Of a DNA stretch of 64,000 nucleotides, positions 18,701-26,963 are shown piece by piece. A model generated the notes under the pieces. That model saw nothing but the letters and a program-made list of their open reading frames with translations. It ran no database searches and was not told the DNA's origin. Every line of letters starts with the position of its first letter. Position 1 is the first letter of the stretch. Both the position numbers and the translations under genes were made by a program. Location: positions 1 to 64,000 of the forward strand of contig JANYKS010000004.1 in assembly GCA_025358125.1 (NCBI GenBank), given 5' to 3'. This stretch comes from Actinomycetes bacterium (GTDB taxonomy: Bacteria; Actinomycetota; Acidimicrobiia; Acidimicrobiales; Ilumatobacteraceae).

Positions 18701-19431
18701 GCGCCGACGCGCCGACACCGCCGCCGCCGCCCCCCGACCTCGAACCCGTCGCCGAGGCCAGCGTTGGCGCCGGCCTCGTCATCGACCCACAGGCGGTCGA
18801 GCTGGAGGCGTTCGCGATCCCTCGCCGGCGGTGGGTGGTGCGTGTTGTCGCAGCGGTCGTCGCTCTCGGTTTCGCGTATTTCGCGATCAACCTGATTCAA
18901 GTCTGGACGGTGGGCAACAGTGACCAGAAGCGATCGGTCGATGCGATCGTGGTGATGGGGGCCGCGCAGTACAACGGCCGCCCATCGCCGCAGCTCCAGG
19001 CCAGGCTCGATCATGTCGTCGAGCTCTGGAATCAGGGTGTTGCGCCGCTCGTGGTCGTCACGGGAGGCAACCAGCCGGGCGATCAGTTCACCGAAGCCGG
19101 CACATCGGCCGAGTACCTCGCCAAGCACGGAGTGACCGCCGACGCGATCCTGCAGGAGAACCGCGGCCGCGACAGTTGGGATTCTCTGCATGCGGTCGCG
19201 GCGATATTGCGCGAGCGTGGGGCCACGCGGGTCCTGTTGGTCAGCGACCCTTTCCACTCGCTTCGAATTCGTCTCATTGCTCAGCAGTTGGGCCTCACCG
19301 CGTACGTGTCGCCGACGCGAACCAGCCCGGTGAAAGGGGCGATCGCGTTCGGCAAGGAGATCAAGGAGGCGGCCGGTGTCGCGGTCGGGCGGATCATCGG
19401 ATTCGACCGGCTGCTGTCGATCACCGGATGA
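18697..19431 (+). CDS. YdcF/SanA-family (DUF218) membrane protein
   Basis: A 244-residue protein with an acidic, proline-rich cytoplasmic start (six consecutive Pro near residue 10), one membrane anchor at about residues 50-70 ([19 protein letters not shown]) and an outside DUF218 domain. The domain signature is seen in [51 protein letters not shown] and [13 protein letters not shown]. Family members act in cell-envelope maintenance in E. coli (SanA) or are uncharacterised. The GTG start overlaps the gltX stop by four bases, so it is co-translated with gltX. Confidence 0.85.
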   Translation: MSADAPTPPPPPPDLEPVAEASVGAGLVIDPQAVELEAFAIPRRRWVVRVVAAVVALGFAYFAINLIQVWTVGNSDQKRSVDAIVVMGAAQYNGRPSPQLQARLDHVVELWNQGVAPLVVVTGGNQPGDQFTEAGTSAEYLAKHGVTADAILQENRGRDSWDSLHAVAAILRERGATRVLLVSDPFHSLRIRLIAQQLGLTAYVSPTRTSPVKGAIAFGKEIKEAAGVAVGRIIGFDRLLSITG

Positions 19432-19504
19432 CGATCGCGACGCCGAATTCGGGTGTTGCCGACTCAGCTGCCCCGATACACTGAGGCGCCCTCACGGGAC
19501 GTGA

Positions 19505-19576
19505 TGGGGAGTGGTGTAACTGGCAACACAGCAGTTTCTGGTACTGTTATTCAGGGTTCGATTCCTTGCTCCCCAG
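19505..19576 (+). tRNA. tRNA-Gln(CUG)
   Basis: A complete cloverleaf: acceptor tggggag pairs with ctcccca, D-arm gtgt/acac, anticodon stem gcagt/actgt with loop ttCTGgt, T-arm caggg-ttcgatt-ccttg, discriminator G. The CTG anticodon and the U1-A72 acceptor pair identify glutamine. The 3' CCA is not encoded. Confidence 0.95.
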
Positions 19577-19697
19577 CTCAACACAGTCGGCTCAGACCGC
19601 GATGATCTGCGAGGCTCCCGCGTCCCATTGAGACATACTTTGAGTCGCACGATCGGTTTCATCATCCGCAGGCGTGGCCCAAGCGCACGTGGCGCGT

Positions 19698-20429
19698 TCA
19701 GGGGAGCGAGGCCCAGAACGATTCGAGCAACGATGCAGCCTTGGCGGGTGCTTGGTAGGGCCAGAAGTGTCCTGCCCCTTCGAGCCGCTCGAACCTGGCC
19801 CCGAGGGACACGGCGACCTCCGCAGCCAGCGTCTCGTCGCCGAACGGATCGTCTGTCGGGTGAAGGACCAATCCCGGCGCGCTCGTCGACGCCCATGGGC
19901 CCCAGTGGTGATGCGGGTTCGGCATCGCCGAACGGTAGAGGGCGAGGATGCAACCACCCATCGTTGCGTCGGACGCCGCTGCCATCTGTAGCGCATCGTC
20001 GTGGGGCACACCCATCGCTTCGAACAGCGGGGCGCGTTGCTCGGGTGCCTGCGAGTTTTGGCTCTCCACGAACGCTTCGCCCTCGCCGGGCGTCTGCCAG
20101 AGCTTGGCGAAATCGTGCCATTCGTAGTTGGGATGGGCGATGTTGGCGATGTCGGCCGCCCACGAGTGGAGCCGGTCTCCATAGGCAGTGGCCACTCGAT
20201 AGGTGAGGCCCGCGCCCCACTCATGGCCGACGAGGTCGACCGGACCTTCGATCTGATCGAGCTCGTCGAGGAGCCATCGCACGTAGTCGTCCTTGGTGGC
20301 CCCGAAGCCGTCTGGACGTGAACACCCGAAGCCTGGCAGCGAGAGCGCGACCGACTCGTGGCTGATGGCGCTGCGGACCTTGCCCCAGATCGCAGCAGTT
20401 TCAGGCACCCCGTGCACGAATACGATCAC
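19698..20429 (-). CDS. Alpha/beta hydrolase, epoxide-hydrolase-like with Glu at the nucleophile position
   Basis: A ~243-residue alpha/beta hydrolase. The oxyanion segment is FVHGVPETAAIW and the acid and His are in HPTDDPFGD and EGAGHFWPYQAP. The nucleophile elbow reads VGHEWGAG, where epoxide hydrolases and dehalogenases have Asp (GHDWG) and esterases Ser; Glu here is unusual. The start is uncertain: a GTG immediately before IVFVHG gives the normal family N-terminus, while a GTG 23 codons upstream (20498) adds a low-complexity Pro/Gly tail. The gene lies between the two tRNA genes on the opposite strand. Confidence 0.8.
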   Translation of the reverse strand: MIVFVHGVPETAAIWGKVRSAISHESVALSLPGFGCSRPDGFGATKDDYVRWLLDELDQIEGPVDLVGHEWGAGLTYRVATAYGDRLHSWAADIANIAHPNYEWHDFAKLWQTPGEGEAFVESQNSQAPEQRAPLFEAMGVPHDDALQMAAASDATMGGCILALYRSAMPNPHHHWGPWASTSAPGLVLHPTDDPFGDETLAAEVAVSLGARFERLEGAGHFWPYQAPAKAASLLESFWASLP

Positions 20430-20551
20430 GCCGTCCAACCTAGCGGGCTCCGTGACGGCGGTGCCGGCGCCGGGTTCGGGGCGGTGCCTGCCGGGCACCC
20501 TCTCGGTTGGCCCATTGCTATGAGCTGCTAGATTGGTACAGCTACTTGCAC

Positions 20552-20627
20552 GGCCCCATCGTCTAGTGGCCTAGGACACCACCCTCTCAAGGTGGCGGCA
20601 CGGGTTCGAATCCCGTTGGGGCTGCCA
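20552..20627 (+). tRNA. tRNA-Glu(CUC) with encoded CCA
   Basis: Cloverleaf with acceptor ggcccca/tggggct (G-U first pair), D-arm starting gtctagtgg, anticodon stem ccacc/ggtgg with loop ctCTCaa, T-arm acggg-ttcgaat-cccgt, discriminator G, and CCA at the last three positions. The CTC anticodon gives glutamate. A tyrosine integrase starts 97 bases downstream, so the 3' half is the likely attachment site. Confidence 0.96.
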
Positions 20628-20643
20628 ATAAAACCCTAGGGTC

Positions 20644-20667
20644 AGAGGCACTCTCCAGAGTGCCTCT
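20644..20667 (+). terminator. Perfect 11-bp hairpin after tRNA-Glu
   Basis: The inverted repeat agaggcactct / agagtgcctct is separated by only cc and followed by tctgg. It lies 16 bases after the tRNA. It probably ends the tRNA transcript; because it sits between the tRNA and the integrase it may also belong to the phage/element attachment region. Confidence 0.6.
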
Positions 20668-20723
20668 TCTGGATTTCTGGCCTCATTGCCAATCTCGTGC
20701 CAATCTAGGAATTGGAGATTGAC

Positions 20724-21992
20724 ATGAAAGGTTTCATCCGACGCCGAGGCGACGCCTGGGAGTTGCGTGTCTTCCTGGGCACCGATCCCGTGACCAACAA
20801 GAAGCGCTACGCGAGCCGAACCGTGCGCAGCGGAAAGCGCGATGCCCAACGCGTTCTCAACGAGATGGTGACCGAGGCGGAGCAGGGTCTCTCCGTGCGC
20901 ACCAGTGCAACCGTCGGAGAGTTGCTCGAGCGGTGGTTCGAGTTTGCGGCTCGTGACTTCTCGCCGAAGACGGTCAAGGAGACTCGCGGCTTCATTGACC
21001 GAAACCTCTTGCCGACGCTCGGCTCGGTTCGCCTCTCCAAGTTGAGGGCCAGCGACCTTGATCGCTCCTACCGCCAGCTTCAGAGCAGCGGCGGAGTCGG
21101 TGATCGTCCCCTCGCGCCGGGGACGGTGAGGCGGATCCACGGCATTTTGCGCCGCGCACTCGGTCAGGGATTGAGGTGGGGATGGATCGCCATCAACCCG
21201 GCCGTCGCCACCACCCCGCCGCGAGTGCCGCAGCCGGACATCAGATCACCGTCGAGCGCCGAAGTCGGACGTGTTCTGCGACGAGCCGCTGAGACGTCGC
21301 CAGAGTTGGCGTGCTTCCTCATGCTGTCCGCCGCGACTGGGGCACGGCGGTCCGAGGTCATCGCGCTGCGATGGAGCGACATCGATCTGCCCAACCGCAC
21401 CGTGGCCATCAGCCGTGGTGTGGTCACCGGTCCAAACGGTCTCGTCGAGAAGGACACCAAGACCCACGCTGCCCGTCGGGTAGCGCTCGACGATCGAGCC
21501 CTCGTCGTTCTCGCGGACCACGCCAAGCACATGCACGCCAATGCAGCAGCCTGCCGCATCACGCTCGCCGAGAACGCGTTGGTGTTCAGCAGCGCAGTTG
21601 ACGGCTCGGAGCCGTGGTACCCGGATTCGGTCTCGCGCAGCTTCCAGCGACTGTGCAGGCAGGAGGGTCTGCAGGGGGTTCGGTTGCATGACCTGCGCCA
21701 CTTCGTTGCCACCCAACTGCTCAGTGCCGGAGTCGACGTCCGCACCGTTGCTGGTCGGCTCGGTCATCGCGACGCGGCGACCACGCTCAATGTCTACGCA
21801 CACTTCCTCGAACAGTCCGACCGAGCCGCCGCAGATGTGATGGGCCGACTCATCGCTGACGAACCCAAGCGGTCGGGCTTGCCCGACGATCCAGACGAGC
21901 TCTCCGACGAAGAAGCGATGTCAATCGCTGTCGAGGAGGTACGCGCCGCACGCCGGTTGCGCCGAGCACAGCAAACTACGGGAGAAGGGTGA
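20724..21992 (+). CDS. int: Tyrosine-type site-specific integrase
   Basis: A 422-residue integrase, full length. The N-terminal arm-binding part (MKGFIRRRGDAWELRVFLG) is followed by a core-binding SAM-like domain (VGELLERWFEFAARDFSPKTVKETRGF) and the catalytic domain with Arg near residue 207 (TGARRSEVIALRW), His-x-x-Arg near 322 (LHDLRHFVATQLL), GHRDAATTLNVY near 347 and the Tyr nucleophile about residue 358. The ATG follows a ggag site; it is the second in-frame start. Adjacent to tRNA-Glu in the orientation typical of integrative elements, it presumably recombines at the tRNA 3' end. All catalytic residues are present, so it may still be active although its element is decayed. Confidence 0.93.
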   Translation: MKGFIRRRGDAWELRVFLGTDPVTNKKRYASRTVRSGKRDAQRVLNEMVTEAEQGLSVRTSATVGELLERWFEFAARDFSPKTVKETRGFIDRNLLPTLGSVRLSKLRASDLDRSYRQLQSSGGVGDRPLAPGTVRRIHGILRRALGQGLRWGWIAINPAVATTPPRVPQPDIRSPSSAEVGRVLRRAAETSPELACFLMLSAATGARRSEVIALRWSDIDLPNRTVAISRGVVTGPNGLVEKDTKTHAARRVALDDRALVVLADHAKHMHANAAACRITLAENALVFSSAVDGSEPWYPDSVSRSFQRLCRQEGLQGVRLHDLRHFVATQLLSAGVDVRTVAGRLGHRDAATTLNVYAHFLEQSDRAAADVMGRLIADEPKRSGLPDDPDELSDEEAMSIAVEEVRAARRLRRAQQTTGEG

Positions 21993-22383
21993 GACTGCCG
22001 ACGGTGGACGACTGGACAATCGCGAAGTGGCCCGATCCAGCGTGAACACCGTGCTGTCGCCGAGACGTTCGGCAAGAGCGATGACTGACGCATCGGTACC
22101 GCCGAGGCGTAGGTCTGAGTATTGCTCAACCAACTCCGCTGCTCGTCGCAGGTCGTCGCCGGTTGGCGCCTCGATGACATAGCGAGGAGATCGAAGCGAA
22201 CGAAGGAAGGAACGCCTCCGCCGCCGATCCGCCCGAGCGCTCGATCATGAACGTCGCCTCCGCAACCACCATCGCCGGGACGTGAAGCAGCCCGATCGCT
22301 GCAGCGAAGACTCGCCGACACGCGTCGTGGTCATGATCGTTGCGGTTCGCGGCGGCAACGAACGGTCCCGTGTCAACAATCAA
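21976..22383 (-). pseudogene. vapC: VapC PIN-domain toxin, broken by two frameshifts
   Basis: The N-terminal frame (TTG start, IVDTGPFVAAANRNDHDHD with the first PIN Asp, then PAMVVAEATFMIER) runs to about 22190. There a 4-base tandem duplication (ttccttccttcg on the minus strand, ttccttcg expected) shifts the frame; the next frame reads SPRYVIEAPTGDDLRRAAELV and GGTDASVIALAERLG with the later PIN acidic residues. A 2-base insertion after TLDR near 22030 shifts it again; the third frame reads HFAIVQSSTVGSLTLLP and stops at 21976. Removing 4 and 2 bases restores one ~130-residue VapC. It would have been an RNase toxin. The 3' end overlaps the integrase stop, convergent. Confidence 0.75.
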
Positions 22384-22589
22384 TGCGAGCCGAATCCCTC
22401 GCTGTCGAGAAAGGCGTCGGTGTCCCGGCCGGCGACCGAGTCGGAAGCGAACGACCCGACAAACTCGAACGGGTCGACCTCGCTGGCTTCGCTGAGGAGC
22501 CGTTGAGCGAGAGCCGACGGCTCGATGCCCTCGCGCGCCGCGCGCTCGGTCAGTCGCTGCGCAGCGGCATCATCAAGTTCAACGACCAA
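22380..22589 (-). CDS. vapB: VapB-like antitoxin
   Basis: A small acidic protein of about 69 residues reading LVVELDDAAAQRLTERAAREG then EPSALAQRLL, the typical start and helix pattern of VapB antitoxins whose tail (DPFEFVGSFASD, DTDAFLDSEGFG) wraps the PIN toxin. Its stop overlaps the TTG start of vapC by four bases, the usual antitoxin-toxin coupling. The start is uncertain: a good ctggagg ribosome site lies just before an ATC in the place where related proteins have ATG; the nearest standard start is the TTG used here. Because the toxin is broken, this antitoxin has no active partner at this site. Confidence 0.7.
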   Translation of the reverse strand: MVVELDDAAAQRLTERAAREGIEPSALAQRLLSEASEVDPFEFVGSFASDSVAGRDTDAFLDSEGFGSH

Positions 22590-22818
22590 CCGAGTGATAT
22601 CCTCCAGCCTACGACACGAACCGATGCAGCAGTCGCCGGAGTCTTCCCGCGAGCAGCCGAATGCCGCAGCGGTAAAGTGCTGCGCCTTGCCCGCCGGAGC
22701 CTCTGTAAGACGATGTGGCCAAGCGCGTCCGGCTGCGTGTGTGCTCCTCGCTCCCGCGGAATTCCCACGCGAGACGGCGTCACGAAATCGCGATTTCGCA
22801 GGCATGTGTCAGCGAGAG

Positions 22819-23172
22819 ATGAAACGCGCACTTGTGAGCCCACAGCACTCGGCACCGCCGGATTGCTTGACCGTCGAGGAAGCTGCCGCGGTTCTTCGCA
22901 TCAGCCGGACGACGGCGTACGCCCAAGTGAACGAGTACCTCGACAGCGGTGGCGCATCAGGCGTTCCAGCCATTCGCGTTGCCCGTCAGATTCGAGTGCC
23001 TCGCGCAGCGCTCGAGGACCAACTCGGCGCTCCAATCACATGGCCCATTCCAAAGTCCGTCGCAGGCCAACGCGGAGCAGCGCCCACCTTGGTTCATCCG
23101 AGCCCACGCGACTCACAGATCTCACGCGTCCCACGCGAGTTCACGCAGCTCGCGCTCTCGTTCGACGGCTGA
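22819..23172 (+). CDS. Excisionase-like helix-turn-helix protein
   Basis: A ~117-residue protein. Residues ~16-75 form a winged helix-turn-helix of the excisionase/MerR-like (HTH_17) type: PPDCLTVEEAAAVLRISRTTAYAQVNEYLDSG followed by PAIRVARQIRVPRAALEDQLG. In integrative actinobacterial elements this gene sits beside the integrase and relaxase and acts as the directionality factor or regulator. The start at MKRALVSPQ follows a gcgagag site; an ATG five codons upstream is possible. The C-terminal ~35 residues are Pro/Arg-rich and may be tail read-through. It precedes the relaxase remnant by 13 bases. Confidence 0.75.
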   Translation: MKRALVSPQHSAPPDCLTVEEAAAVLRISRTTAYAQVNEYLDSGGASGVPAIRVARQIRVPRAALEDQLGAPITWPIPKSVAGQRGAAPTLVHPSPRDSQISRVPREFTQLALSFDG

Positions 23173-23185
23173 AGGACGACTCGCC

Positions 23186-23743
23186 ATGACCCCCCCGAAG
23201 GACAAATCCCCGAAAGAACAGACAGGTGCCCGCGGATTGGACTCCCGCGTGATCCGGGTGACCACCTTGTACACATCGACCGCGGCGTCGACAGCGAAGT
23301 ACTACACCCGCTATTTGACGGACGCGCCGGGGGAGCTACCCGGGCAGTGGGCCGGGCAGCAAGCCGACCTCCTTGGCCTCCATGGAACTGTGTCCACGGA
23401 AGCACTGCAACGTTTGTTGTCTGGGCACGATCCGATCAGCGATCTTGAGCTCGGTTTCCCGTTGAAGGACCGCACTCTCGCCAACGGCAAGGTGATCCGC
23501 GCCGTCGCCGGATTCGACGCGACCGTTTCTGCACCAAAGTCGCTCAGTGTGTTGTGGGCGCTCACCGCTGACGCTGGGTTCGCCGAAGCGCACGACGTGG
23601 CCGTCCAAGCTGTGTTGTCTCATCTGGAACGGTTCGGATCGACAACCAGGCTCCGTTCTAACGGCGGACGCCTCGACCCTGACATCTCCAGCAAAGTCCA
23701 AACCGAGGACGGCCGCTGGTTGGCGTTGGACGCGCGCTGTTGA
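23186..23743 (+). pseudogene. MobF (TrwC-like) relaxase N-terminal remnant
   Basis: A 185-residue open frame matching the start of TrwC/TraI-type conjugative relaxases: VIRVTTLYTSTAASTAKYYTRY with the nicking Tyr region, ELGFPLKDRTLANGKVIRAVAGFDATVSAPKS-type block (normally GYDLTFSAPKSVS), VLSHLERFG and KVQTEDGRWLALDAR. Compared with the family, the stretch between RSNGG and KVQT is missing about 25 residues, which is exactly the part that carries the HUH metal-binding histidines. The frame then ends at a stop after ALDAR where the protein should continue for more than 600 residues. It cannot nick DNA and marks a former conjugative or mobilisable element. Confidence 0.8.
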
Positions 23744-23746
23744 AGC

Positions 23747-23863
23747 GCTCTCGATCGCGATCCGAAAGACATCCGCCGCAAGGTCCAACGCCAGCTCACG
23801 CCCGACCCGTCGAGACAGGTACCCGTGAATCTCATCGACGTGGAGCGCGTACACCCTCTCCAC
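23747..23863 (-). pseudogene. ECF sigma factor N-terminal remnant (region 2)
   Basis: From a GTG the minus strand reads VERVYALHVDEIHGYLSRRVG then RELALDLAADVFRIAIES, the usual opening of an ECF sigma-70 region 2 (compare the common pattern of an acidic helix, YGYLxRRxG, DLxxDVFxxAxxx). After that the frame enters sequence antisense to the relaxase remnant and similarity is lost. So about 40 residues of a ~180-residue sigma factor remain. The break coincides to within a few bases with the end of the relaxase remnant, meaning two unrelated gene starts were joined head-on by a rearrangement. Confidence 0.5.
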
Positions 23864-24274
23864 GACGGAACCCGCCGACACGCCACCGTTGAACCCGACT
23901 CGTTGCCGCACACACAATTCTTGCCCGCACGAACAACGCCGTTCAGGCAAAGCCTCCCGAGTCGCGTTGGAATGATCGCGATGCGCAGGGACTTCACCAT
24001 GCCGAGCGATGTTGAGTCGTTCTCCAGGGTATGGCTGTCCACCCAGCTGCCGGAGAGGAAGTGGAGGGCGTACAAGCAACGCCGAACGGGGACACTCACC
24101 ATTGGCCCGGCGGGGCACGATCTACCTCAACGACGATTGTTGGGGTGGATGGCGGCCGATCATGACGGGAAGCAATCGACGGATCATTGAGGCGATTCAG
24201 ACGGCACAGGCGAAGTGTGCGTGATCATGCCGGATCGCAGAGCACCCAGATCTACAGTTATCTGGGCTTGCCGT
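23864..24274. other. Gene-poor stretch after the relaxase/sigma junction
   Basis: About 410 bases with only short overlapping open frames on both strands and no motif I recognise. It may hold the upstream region of the former sigma gene and unrelated joined fragments. Confidence 0.4.
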
Positions 24275-25420
24275 TCAGACCGCTGCGACCCATGTGCGCA
24301 GCGTTGTAGCGACGGAGACCGCGTCGGGCATGGCGACGATTTCGGCTGCACATTTGCGGCTCGCCGCCGCGTGGTCCGCGTCGAAGACGACGCGCCGCAC
24401 GGCAGCGGCAAGGTTGGCTGGGGTGACCACTTCGGGTCGGAGGGCGATGGCCGTACCGGCCCTTTCGCACATGGCGGCGTGCTCGTAGTTGTCGGCGCCC
24501 TGAGGAAGGATCACCTGCGGTATACCGTGTGCCAGTGCGCCGAAGGTCGTGCCCGCTCCACCGTGGTGCACGATCGCGCTGCACGACGGGAGCAGATCCG
24601 CCTGCGGGATGAACTGTTCGACTCGTACGTTCGCGGGAAAGGGTGCCAGCTCGCCCGGATTTTGATCATGTCCGACTGTCATCACCACGTCGACCGGCTC
24701 GTCGGCGAGCGCGTCGAGCGCAACTTGGAAGAGACCGAGATTGGCGTTGAACAGTGTCCCGAAGGTCACGTACACGACCGGTCGTGGCGTGACCTCGCGT
24801 GGCCTGGCGGGCAGTGCCACGGGGCGCAGGCGCCATGTCTCGCCCGTCGGGACGTGTGCGGTCTCCAGCATCGGTGGGCAGATCTGGATGGTGAGGTCGC
24901 GGTACATCCCGGCCCAGCCGGGCACGTCGCGCCCGTACGACCTCCAGATCGGCGAGACCGCGTCGTTCGCGAGTTCGACAGCGTCGTTCGGTGGAAGCGG
25001 CCCGAACATGTGAGCGACGCCGGGGACGCCGAGGAGTTCGGCCACCAGAGGGCCCGCGAGGGCAAACGCCTCGAACACAACGACGTCGGGAGCGAACTTG
25101 TGGCCCTCACGTAGGACGTCATCGATCATCTCGTCGACACCGATCTCGCCGAACGCCCGAGGGAGGAAGTAGTGCAAGATGCGCTCGGCCGCGATGCCAT
25201 CGCCAGGATTGCCGCGAGTCCTCGTCGCGAGTCGGGCCATCCATTCCGCCTGGCTTCGACCGGCCAAGGCGAATCGCGCGCCGGTCTTCGCGATGATCGG
25301 CGCTGCCTCGGGTCCGGAAACGACGAGCACCTCGTCGCCGCCCGCTAGCAACGCGCCGATGAGCGGGACGAGCGGGGTCACGTGGCCCGCACCTGGCGTG
25401 GACACGACGAAGATCTTCAT
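24275..25420 (-). CDS. Glycosyltransferase family 1 (UDP-glycosyltransferase/macrolide type)
   Basis: A 381-residue GT-B enzyme. It opens with MKIFVVSTPGAGHVTPLVPL, the acceptor-side motif of the MGT/UGT group. The C-terminal donor domain has VVYVTFGTLFNANLG, VRVEQFIPQADLLPSCSAIVHHGGAGTTFGAL and HGIPQVILPQGADNYEHAAMCERAG, the nucleotide-sugar signature (HHGGAGTT, then the D/N-Q-like contact region). It would transfer a sugar from a nucleotide donor to a lipid or small-molecule acceptor. It is intact, isolated in the mobile island and without pathway neighbours, so the acceptor cannot be guessed. The ATG lies next to a short AT-poor gap. Confidence 0.9.
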   Translation of the reverse strand: MKIFVVSTPGAGHVTPLVPLIGALLAGGDEVLVVSGPEAAPIIAKTGARFALAGRSQAEWMARLATRTRGNPGDGIAAERILHYFLPRAFGEIGVDEMIDDVLREGHKFAPDVVVFEAFALAGPLVAELLGVPGVAHMFGPLPPNDAVELANDAVSPIWRSYGRDVPGWAGMYRDLTIQICPPMLETAHVPTGETWRLRPVALPARPREVTPRPVVYVTFGTLFNANLGLFQVALDALADEPVDVVMTVGHDQNPGELAPFPANVRVEQFIPQADLLPSCSAIVHHGGAGTTFGALAHGIPQVILPQGADNYEHAAMCERAGTAIALRPEVVTPANLAAAVRRVVFDADHAAASRKCAAEIVAMPDAVSVATTLRTWVAAV

Positions 25421-25603
25421 GATCGCCGCAACCTACTCTGCCGAATCGCAAAACATTCCCACCGCGCCGCCACCCGAATCCGAGGCCGACAGCAAGACCC
25501 GATCACCAACCTCAGCGCCCCTATCACTGGCAGCTATGGAGTGGGCGTTCGGCGTGCCACGCCGACGGGTTTCGGCAGTTGTGGGGCGGGCACGTTCACC
25601 GAT

Positions 25604-25933
25604 TCAGACAGCTTGAAAGATGACTGTCGAGGAGCCAGCGCCGGTGTCGATCTGGTAGCCGTAGCATCCGGGCCGCTCGACCCGGGTGTAGCCGGGAAAG
25701 TCGAACCATCCACCGGCGAGCGGCGCCCTGCCGGTTGGGTCCAGAACCTTCTCGATGGACGGCGTGCTGCCTTCGTCGAACCGCACCTCGCCATTCCCGT
25801 CGAGCTGCTGTCCGCGCACGAGGGCTGGACCAGCGTCTGCGTGGAGTGCCCACAGCACCTTGTTTCCACCCCAGGTCGCGGACCCGAAGTTCGCCGGCGG
25901 GGCGATGCCAAGCTGGGCGCCTTCGCCGAGGCC
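25604..25933 (-). pseudogene. C-terminal remnant of conserved secreted-type protein
   Basis: The last 109 codons of this frame read like real protein (LGEGAQLGIAPPANFGSATWGG then NKVLWALHADAGPALVRGQQLDG and GWFDFPGYTRVERPGCYGYQ) ending in IFQAV. The pattern resembles the C-terminal beta domain of conserved hypothetical exported proteins. Upstream of about 25933 the frame has no start codon or credible sequence, and a 20-bp repeat begins 16 bases away, so the gene is 5'-truncated. Function unknown. Confidence 0.45.
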
Positions 25934-25948
25934 GACCGGTCTCGAACA

Positions 25949-25968
25949 ATATGGAGCGTGATGTCGAG
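25949..25968 (+). repeat. 20-bp direct repeat, left copy
   Basis: atatggagcgtgatgtcgag, identical to a copy 1723 bases downstream at 27672-27691. It lies at the point where the truncated secreted-protein gene loses similarity. Confidence 0.85.
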
Positions 25969-26336
25969 TGCCGGTTATGCCGATGTTGTCGTGTTTGGGC
26001 TGGCCAGGGTCGTTGGATGTGCTCGTGAGGGCCGAGTCGCCCGCTCCATCCAGCGCATAACGGTGGCTGCTTTGCGGTCGATGTCGGCACTGACTCTGAC
26101 AACAGGCAGCGTCCCTGAAATTTGGGAGAGCGAATGACAGACGTGGGTGGTTCCGCGGCGCGTGTTCGAATGGCACGCGTCTGCGGCTGTGCGACCGTCG
26201 AGACGAGGGTATCGGCACACTACCAACCAGCCAAATGTGCTGTGTGGCGCCAGCCCTCTCTGTCACTTGACGGCGACGCATTCGGGCGCGATGATCCAAC
26301 AGCGTCGACCGACGCTCGGAGATGGGGGTTTCTGAC
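25969..26336. other. Gene-poor stretch
   Basis: No credible gene in about 370 bases; only shadow frames on both strands. The last 20 bases contain the ribosome site of the following gene (gggggtttctgac). Confidence 0.5.
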
Positions 26337-26963
26337 ATGTATCTGTTCACCCGTACGCGGACCGCGCATCCCGGTCACTTCATGACCGCGATGACGTTCG
26401 CCACCGAGATCACTGCCACGGCGAGAGCGGTCAGCGGCGTCGAGATCCATGCCTGGATCTCGGTGATGTCCCCGAGTGCTGGTGACATCGTGTGGACTGC
26501 CTGGTTCGACACCCTCGCCGACTGGGAAGTCGCCACCGACAAGCTCGGAGCCGACGCCGCGTATAACAGCGCGGTCGAGAAGTCGGATGGACTGTTCACA
26601 GGACCGGTTATCGACCAGATGGCGAGCTTGCTCAGCCCGCTTCCCGAGGGAGAGCCGGATGCCACCTACGTCTCGGTCGTCACCGCTGTCGCTGCCAACG
26701 GGCAGATCGGCGCCGCAGTACAGTTTGGACTTGCTATGGCCGAAACCGCGACCAAGTTGGGTGGTCTCAACACCTCGTTCGCGATGGCCACGACCGGCCC
26801 CTACGGCGGTGTGATGTGGTTCACCGGTGCGCCGACGATCGCCGCCATGGATGCCGCAGCCAACGCATTCAATTCCGATCCGGCCTTCCTGCAGTTGGTC
26901 GACTCGGGCGGCAATCTGTTCCAGAACGGCGCCACCCAGACCACTTATCGCCGGATCGTCTGA
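26337..26963 (+). CDS. Two-domain hypothetical protein (dimeric alpha/beta-barrel-like duplication)
   Basis: A 208-residue protein starting at an ATG after a ggggg ribosome site. It has two halves of about 100 residues with the same pattern of strand, long helix, strand, strand, helix: first YLFTRTRTAHPGHFMTAMTF ... VWTAWFDTLADWEVATDKLG, second YVSVVTAVAANGQIGAAVQF ... VMWFTGAPTIAAMDAAANAF. Each half resembles a NIPSNAP/ABM-like ferredoxin-fold domain. No signal peptide or catalytic motif is visible. I do not know its function. It lies between the two copies of a 20-bp direct repeat. Confidence 0.7.
   Translation: MYLFTRTRTAHPGHFMTAMTFATEITATARAVSGVEIHAWISVMSPSAGDIVWTAWFDTLADWEVATDKLGADAAYNSAVEKSDGLFTGPVIDQMASLLSPLPEGEPDATYVSVVTAVAANGQIGAAVQFGLAMAETATKLGGLNTSFAMATTGPYGGVMWFTGAPTIAAMDAAANAFNSDPAFLQLVDSGGNLFQNGATQTTYRRIV

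Noticed and set aside
19492-20220. Minus-strand 242-codon frame across tRNA-Gln
   Set aside because: Crosses a tRNA gene and is a shadow of the alpha/beta hydrolase.
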